A stretch of 64,000 nucleotides of DNA from Charina bottae (lineage: Eukaryota; Chordata; Lepidosauria; Squamata; Charinaidae), in NCBI GenBank assembly GCA_023362775.1, contig JALMGJ010000014.1:2750001-2814000 (forward strand), given 5' to 3'. The position numbers and the translations under genes are program-made. A model generated the notes under the pieces. That model was not told the origin of the DNA and did not search any database. It saw nothing but the letters and a program-made list of their open reading frames with translations. Positions 58,973 to 64,000 of the stretch are shown here, piece after piece. Position 1 is the first letter of the stretch. Every line of letters starts with the position of its first letter.

Positions 58973-59436
58973 TAAGCCCACCAAAGATGGTAAAAATTTC
59001 CTTCACCCTGGGAGCATTTCCAACACACATTTGGTACCCCTTTAAACATTTCTGACAACTTATCAGGTGTTAAATACCAATCAAATTATCAAAGGCTTTG
59101 TCTGCATCTAAAAAGTAAGGGCCACTTGCTGTTCATTGTGATGTGTAAATATTCTATGTCTAAAACTATTCTTATATTGTCTCTTAATTGTCTTTTGGGT
59201 AGGAACCCACATTGGTCATCATGTATAAATTCCTGAAAAATCTTCAATCTATCAGCCAGTATTGAAGCAAATATCAAATTACTTTGATTTGTTCCACTAC
59301 AGCTTGCATTTTTTTGTTGAGATTTCTTTTTAAAGTCCCAATTATGCTGAATAAAATGACCTCTCATGACAGCCTTACTCGTGTCCCAAACGATTTTCAA
59401 GTCAACCTCTTTGTCCAAATTAAGATCAAAAAAGCC

Positions 59437-59515
59437 CCTCCTTGGGGGGGAGATGGGCGGTCATAGAAATTTAATAAATAAATAAATAAATAATAAATTT
59501 AATAAATAAAATAAA
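59437..59515 (+). mobile_element. L2/CR1-like LINE 3' end nested in the L1
   Basis: ccttgggggggagatgggcg followed by a long AAAT-rich tail, in the opposite orientation to the host L1. Confidence 0.7.
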
Positions 59516-60270
59516 AAAGTCATTTAATTTCTTCTTACAATCTCCCAACACGTTTTCTTTTTGTAATATTACTTCATTCAGTCTCCATCTAAATGCAGTA
59601 GGGTTTTTTTAGCTAACTGGATTATGATCAGAAAGTCTTTGGTAAAATATCCACTTTGTGAATCTTATTAGCCAGATTAATTGAAACCCATATCATATCA
59701 ATCCGTGAAAAGGATTTATGACTTTCAGAGTAAAAAGTATACTCTCTCACCAGTCTGTTTCATGTCTCCAAGAGTCCACCAAAATCAAGTTATCCATCAA
59801 CTCAAAAAAAGACTTTGGTAATTTCCCTTGTTTAAATATGATTTCTTTATCTGATATCCTGTCAATAATGGAAAAGTTACTCCATTCCAATCTCCCAGTA
59901 AACACCAACTTTGGTATGAGAAGAGTTGATCCATAAGATGTTTTAAAAACTTACTTTTATCTTCATTTGGCACATATATTCCAACAATAATAAAGTCCTT
60001 GCAGTCCTACTTCAACTGCCACATATCTACCATGTTCATCAGAGAGTAAAAGACGTGGTTTCAGTTGTGGTTGAATATATAATACAAGTCCACTGATCTT
60101 CTTCAAACCTGCTGAAACAAATTCTTCTCCATGGTTCAGCTTTCATAAACATGTATTACAACTGGGAAAACCAGTCTTGGCAATACATACCTGTTATAAC
60201 TGTGTAGCTCTTCCCTTAAGAATTTGTCTAACTCTCATGGTCTTTCTTCCAAGTAGATCTTTACCACGAT

Positions 60271-60989
60271 TACAACTTTATAAAATAAATATTTTTCATT
60301 GGAAATAATAAACCTGTCAAATTTAAAGCCATAATTTAGCAACAAGCTTGCTTAGCTTTGCATTGTTCCTGAAGACTGGGCTTTAGTTTTGAGGCAGCCA
60401 TTCTCATTTCCTATGCCGTATTTATTTTGCACCAATATTTACTTTTTGTAGTAGGAACTCCATTCTTGGTTTTGCTGCTGGTTTGTCCAGGCGGATCAGG
60501 ACCAAATTCTAGCAGCAATACAGCTTTGGCAGTACAAGCCTCCCCTCCGCCTCCCCCCAAGTCATGACCTCCCTCAAATTTGCTTGTGACTCCCTACAAT
60601 TCTGTGACCCAGTTAGAAAAATCCTGCCCATGGCCTTTCATAGGGACCGGAGGTGTTTGTGCTGGTACCAAAGGTTTGCATTCTAATGTTGCAATGTTGT
60701 CGTTTGGTCCACGTTTAATACATAATTTAGTTAATCACAATAGCACATTTTACAATGGGTGGAAACAGTACAATTATTTCAGGATCAAGATGTAGCCAGT
60801 TCTTCTTCAAAGAGAACATGACGTCTGCACTGATGCAATTAGAAGTACTGCCTTCAATGCCATTGGGAAGAATGGATGGCAGAACTACGGCTGCCGCTTT
60901 CCTCCCTCTAAGGGTCTCCCTCAGGACACGTTTCAAGCAGGCCTCGTTGATATGACCAGGCAAGGACAAGGAGAGGGGAGCAAAACCCT
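60271..60989. other. Intergenic DNA before the SC5D CpG island
   Basis: AT-rich to mixed composition. No gene or repeat recognised. Confidence 0.5.
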
Positions 60990-61000
60990 TTCCAAGACCG

Positions 61001-61162
61001 TGTTTCGAGCTCGAAACAGGCTGTTTCGACCCTCGCTGGAGTTTTTGCGGCTGTTCCGAAGTGTCTTCACGCTGGGAAAGGTGTTTCGACTTTGGGCCGT
61101 TTCCCAAATGGCGGGAACGACTCTTTTTTAGAGGGGTTTCGACCGGGGAAGCGGCGTTTCGA
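61001..61162. promoter_or_regulatory. Cluster of six GTTTCGA motifs with an 18-bp palindrome
   Basis: GTTTCGA occurs at 61002, 61023, 61083, 61136 and 61156, and inverted at 61011. The first two form a perfect palindrome tgtttcgagctcgaaaca at 61001-61018. It lies in the GC-rich block 5' of SC5D. A binding-site cluster is inferred only from recurrence. Confidence 0.5.
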
Positions 61163-61689
61163 ATCCGAAAGGGTTGGGCCCCCGCCTCCCTTCCTTCTAT
61201 CAATGTTAGTTTCCCTTCCTTCTCACGCTGCAGGAGCCCAAGGCGGCGCAGGGGCGGCTACCTCTCCTCCACTTTTCCCTGAGAGCGCGCTCCAAGAACG
61301 GGGCGCAACCCAACCGGACTGAATGGAGGAACTAGTTTACGAGGGGAGCTTGCGTGGCGGGGCGTTAAGTATCCCGCCCCACCGGCATCAGCCTGTGGGA
61401 AGGCGGCCTGAGGCTTCGCGGTTTCCCAGAGGCGATGCCGGAGCGGAACCCGCCCACCTCTGAGGTAAAAAGCAACAAGGATCCCCTCCTCGCCCCGCCC
61501 TCTGAGGTAGCCCCGCATTCCCCGCAATCAAGCTGCCGGCCGTGCCGGCCAATCCGCTCCCACCCTCCGGCGCGAGCGTCACGCGACTCTCGACCGGCTG
61601 TCGTCTCGTGGCGCTGCGGCCAATCCCGTGACTTTGCCCGCCGACGCTCCGCCTCTCCTGCCCGCTGATTGGCGCAGAGACCTTCCAGA

Positions 61690-61743
61690 TATCACCAGAG
61701 ATGATTCTCGGCTTTCGGGGCCGCGGAGCGTAGTGGCTGCCCG
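61690..61743 (+). other. SC5D: Possible non-coding first exon of SC5D
   Basis: A good donor (ccg followed by gtaagc) lies at 61744, just downstream of the CCAAT cluster. The SC5D coding exon has an acceptor 8 bases before its ATG, so a 5' untranslated exon must exist upstream. The start coordinate given here is arbitrary. Confidence 0.4.
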
Positions 61744-62085
61744 GTAAGCTGCGGAGGATGGTCGCGGAGCGGCGGGATCCAGGTGGGGAGAAGCGCGGAG
61801 GGGCGTCCGGGGTTCCCGGGTGGGGGTGATGACTCCCGCCGCGGCAGTCGCCCCTTCCTGATGCAGCCGCCCCCCGCTTGAGCCCTCCAGGTGCCTGGAC
61901 TTCATTTCCCTGAATTCCTCAGCCTGTGCGGCAATGGCTGAGGCTCCTGGGTAATGCGGTCTCAGTACCTGGAGGATCCCAGGTGAGGGAAAGCTGGTTG
62001 AAACCGGCGGTTCCTCCTCCTCCCCCGGATTATTTTACAGGGCTAATATTTCCTGGTGGTCTCCTTTCCAGCACGGCTTGTTCTT

Positions 62086-62155
62086 CGTGGAGTCCTTGGG
62101 GCTCTCTGAGCTTGGCTGTTTGCTTGCAGATATTTCATCGCCGGACTAGGTAATA
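62086..62155 (-). mobile_element. Fragment of the hammerhead-like dispersed repeat
   Basis: tggagtccttggggctctct, then gtttgcttgcagatatttca and gactaggtaata: the reverse of the segment at 26870-26935. Confidence 0.55.
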
Positions 62156-62340
62156 ACAGTGCTTTGTAAGCAAACATGGGGGCAGGGGTATGATCCTGTA
62201 ATGGGATGGATGTTTTTGTTTGTCTCCCTGAAACCGAGATTATCGGATAAGCCAGGCGGTCTAGCCCTGGGCAACTTCCAGGGCGCAGGTTTCAACTCCC
62301 AGAATTTTCCAGCCCGTTTTGGAAAGTATTTATGATTTAT

Positions 62341-62417
62341 TTAAGTATTTATGGCCTTCCGGAAAGGGGTGAAGACCTGGCTCTGCCATCTCGCTTGGGG
62401 CATGAGGAGGAGTAATC
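62341..62417 (+). mobile_element. LINE 3' coding fragment
   Basis: Encodes AFRKGVKTWLCHLAW, matching the AFRKSLKTWFCRLAW end of the LINE at 62488-62960, so it is a second, shorter piece of the same family. Confidence 0.6.
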
Positions 62418-63060
62418 GGTGGAGTCCTTGGTGCTCTCTGAGCCTTGTTGTTTTCTTGCAGAAGTTTCAGTGCCAGACTAGGCAACACGTACATGGCATG
62501 GGACCAGGGTATCTGAGGGACCGTCTTATCCCGATCACATCTACCCGCCCCACCCGATCATGCAGGGAGGGCATGCTTCGGATCCCATCATCAAAAGAAT
62601 TCCATCTAGCGGGGTCCAGGAGGCGTGCCTTCTCTGCGATAGCACCCGCGCTATGGAATAACTTGCCCCCTGAGGTGAGACGGACGCCCTCACTCCTGGC
62701 CTTCAGGAAGTCTTTAAAGACCTGGTTCTGCCGCCTTGCCTGGAACGAAGGAACTAATAGTTCCTCTTGGGGGTGGTTAGCTTAGTAATATCCTCCTTTT
62801 AAGAACATACCATCCTTTGGATTTTGATTTTTTTATTTTTATAGTAGTTTTTAAATGTATAGTCTTTTAACTTTTTATATATTGTGATTGTAAACCGCCC
62901 AGAGTCTACCATGATAGAGATGGGCGGGGATAAATTCAAATAATAAATAAATAAATAAATCTTCAGTGCAAAAGGGAGTGGGGTTTGCTCTCTGTTTATA
63001 TACCCTGGCTTGTCCTGCTTGTGTTGGTGGGGGGGGGGGTGTTCTCTCCTTTGTAGTTCA
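62418..63060 (-). mobile_element. Hammerhead-like repeat interrupted by a LINE
   Basis: 62418-62487 (ending aggcaaca) and 62961-63060 (starting cttcagtgcaaaagg, with tctgtttatataccctggct) are adjoining parts of one reversed copy of the repeat at 26740-26935. The LINE at 62488-62960 sits between them. Confidence 0.6.
62488..62960 (+). mobile_element. L2/CR1-like LINE, 3' end with coding part
   Basis: The open frame reads LIPITSTRPTRSCREGMLRI, then AIAPALWNNLPPEVRR and SLLAFRKSLKTWFCRL, the C-terminus common to LINE proteins of the L2/CR1/Rex group. An AT-rich 3' UTR and the accgcccagagt, agatgggcggggat, AAAT tail end follow. This copy links the recurrent tail to LINE coding sequence. Confidence 0.82.
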
Positions 63061-63084
63061 GCCCAATCAAAGAACACCTGATTG

Positions 63085-63265
63085 GGCTGAACGTAAGGGG
63101 AGTCGTCTTTTATATTTCTCCTTTTCTCGGTCTTCTCTCTTTTTTCTTTTTCTCTATTTCTTTGTATTTCCTTTTTTTTTTCTTTAATTTTTATACTTCC
63201 TTAGTTTGTATTTGTTTTTTTATCTTTGCATGTGTAAACTTTAATAAAATTATTTAAAAAACTAG
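63085..63265 (+). mobile_element. L1-like 3' end
   Basis: T-rich stretch followed by gtaaactttaataaaattat, like the end of the L1 derivative at 18061-18150. It ends about 150 bases before the SC5D coding exon acceptor. Confidence 0.5.
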
Positions 63266-63410
63266 TTAAATGCAAATAAATGAAGCATCGCTATTGCACA
63301 GTAATGGGCCTGTACTCAAAGCTTGGAAGATGCTAGGCTACTGAAAGATGACATTTTATGTTTCTCTGTGTTTCACATATCACTCTTTCCTTCCTGGCAA
63401 TCTCCTGCAG

Positions 63411-63628
63411 GTACAACAATGGATCTTGTCCTGGCTTATGCAGACAGTTACATTTTGACACCACGTGTTTATCCAGCAACATGGCCAGAAGACAACCCTT
63501 TCCGGCAGATTATTAGTCTCTTTGTTATAACAATCACGGGGGCAATTGTCCTTTATTTTCTGTTTGCCACTCTCAGCTACTATGTCCTTTTTGATCACGC
63601 ATTAATGAAACATCCTCAGTTTTTAGAG
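63411..63628 (+). CDS. SC5D: SC5D, sterol-C5 desaturase, first coding exon
   Basis: Start of the ER-membrane lathosterol oxidase that introduces the delta-5 double bond late in cholesterol synthesis. The acceptor tctcctgcag ends at 63410, the ATG is at 63419 and the donor gtgagt is at 63629. It encodes residues 1-70, beginning MDLVLAYADSYILTPRV; the YPATWPEDNPFRQ block and DHALMKHPQFLE match vertebrate SC5D as recalled. A transmembrane helix (about residues 30-55) is visible. The histidine-box desaturase core lies in later exons outside the window, so the gene is partial here. Its place after TECTA agrees with conserved synteny. Confidence 0.95.
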
Positions 63629-64000
63629 GTGAGTGGGTTACAGCAATTTAGCAAAGCTGCTGCTTCCCTTAATTTCATTCAGTTACTCACAAGAGGCCAT
63701 ATCTAATGAAGAACCAGAACTCCTTATCATGTCTTGAATTGTGCCATGTTTAATCCTCTTCTTAAATTTGTTAATGGTGATGTTAATACCATAAAGCGGA
63801 ATGAAGGCCTCATGAAACTGAGGGAGGGGAGAGGTTTTTATGTTTGATATTTTGGAGATAAGATGATGCATTCTTAAAATATGTAGATTTTTAAGGTGAT
63901 GTTGCCTAGTGGCTAAAGTGAGCAGTAAAGCAGGACTCTGCCACAGACTCATCCAATGGCTTTAGGGGATCCCTTTTCTCAGATGTTCAGTGGGGAGCGT
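63629..64000 (+). other. SC5D: SC5D intron after the first coding exon (partial)
   Basis: Starts with the gtgagt donor and runs to the window edge without further recognised features. Confidence 0.8.

Larger units (their letters stand above)
58283..60129 (-). mobile_element. L1 LINE, 5'-truncated and internally deleted
   Basis: Flanked by the 15-bp duplication catggttcagctttc at 58268-58282 and 60130-60144. On the minus strand, ~60120-59950 reads as L1 endonuclease (GIYVPNEDKS-like), 59418-59089 as reverse transcriptase (VWDTSKAVMRGHF, QCGFLPKRQLRDNIRI), and 59030-58545 as the ORF2 C-terminus (LLYAQRWKDAQIPTPEEW). Then a 3' UTR and aataaaatt-type tail follow. At 1.85 kb it is far shorter than a whole ORF2, so pieces are missing. 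Confidence 0.82.
57930..60270 (-). mobile_element. Old Bov-B LINE fragment, split by an L1 insertion
   Basis: 57930-58282 and ~60130-60270 read as reversed, diverged Bov-B: tctttgtgacctggtgaaat, cagccaccttgtcttctgtt-like and ttccaatgactcgtcttcac on the left, then cataaacatgtattacaact, gggaaaaccagtcttggc on the right. Relative to the Bov-B at 9866-10625 the two parts are in order, separated by the L1 at 58283-60129. Confidence 0.65.
60990..61880 (+). promoter_or_regulatory. SC5D: CpG-rich promoter region of SC5D
   Basis: A block rich in CpG and GC within AT-rich surroundings, about 1.6 kb before the first SC5D coding exon. It contains three CCAAT boxes (61549-61553, 61620-61624, and inverted at 61668-61672) and an imperfect sterol-response-like ATCACCAGAG at 61691-61700 (7 of 10 matches to the SRE-1 consensus). 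NF-Y/CCAAT sites beside SREBP sites are typical of cholesterol-synthesis genes, so sterol control is inferred. Confidence 0.7.

Noticed and set aside
61092..61905. Several long open frames on both strands near 61-62 kb
   Set aside because: Expected in GC-rich CpG-island DNA with few stops; no recognisable protein and the region fits the SC5D promoter.

Overview
The window is vertebrate nuclear DNA, most likely from a squamate reptile (lizard or snake). It has GT-AG introns, many interspersed repeats, a Bov-B LINE, Sauria-type tRNA SINEs, squamate-style L1 and L2/CR1 3' ends, and several hAT MITEs. Species cannot be fixed from the sequence alone. No prokaryotic features, CRISPR arrays, tRNA or rRNA genes were seen.

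Two real genes are present, both on the + strand. TECTA (alpha-tectorin, the major non-collagenous glycoprotein of the inner-ear tectorial membrane) is complete: 23 coding exons from the start codon at 8251 to the stop at 53648-53650. They join in frame to a predicted protein of 2166 residues. The order is signal peptide, nidogen-like (NIDO) domain, VWC-like segment, four VWD/C8/TIL modules, ZP domain, tetrabasic cleavage site, EGF-like domain and a C-terminal hydrophobic GPI-type signal. SC5D (sterol-C5 desaturase, cholesterol synthesis) begins downstream: a CpG-rich promoter with three CCAAT boxes near 61.0-61.9 kb and the first coding exon at 63411-63628. The rest of SC5D lies beyond the window. 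The order TECTA-SC5D matches the conserved vertebrate order TBCEL-TECTA-SC5D. No TBCEL coding exon was recognised in the first 8 kb.

Layout: 1-8.2 kb is flank with two hAT MITE copies and no recognised exon. 8.25-53.65 kb is TECTA, with large introns 1-5 and 7-12 carrying most of the transposons. 53.7-60.9 kb is intergenic, with a 126-bp perfect palindrome and a nest of L1 inside Bov-B. 61-64 kb is the SC5D promoter, fragments of LINEs and of a hammerhead-like repeat, and the first SC5D coding exon.

The most unusual material is structural. Inverted and internally inverted repeats recur: a 73-bp perfect palindrome built on a MITE and its flanks, a 30-bp case of the same kind, a 126-bp perfect palindrome, an LTR-like composite, a ~460-bp foldback, and a Sauria SINE with an inverted middle inside one 13-bp target duplication. 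A SINE whose ~101-bp internal segment has become a six-copy minisatellite, a short L1 with ORF2 missing but a perfect 19-bp target duplication, and a cluster of GTTTCGA motifs in the SC5D CpG island also stand out. No new protein-coding system was found.
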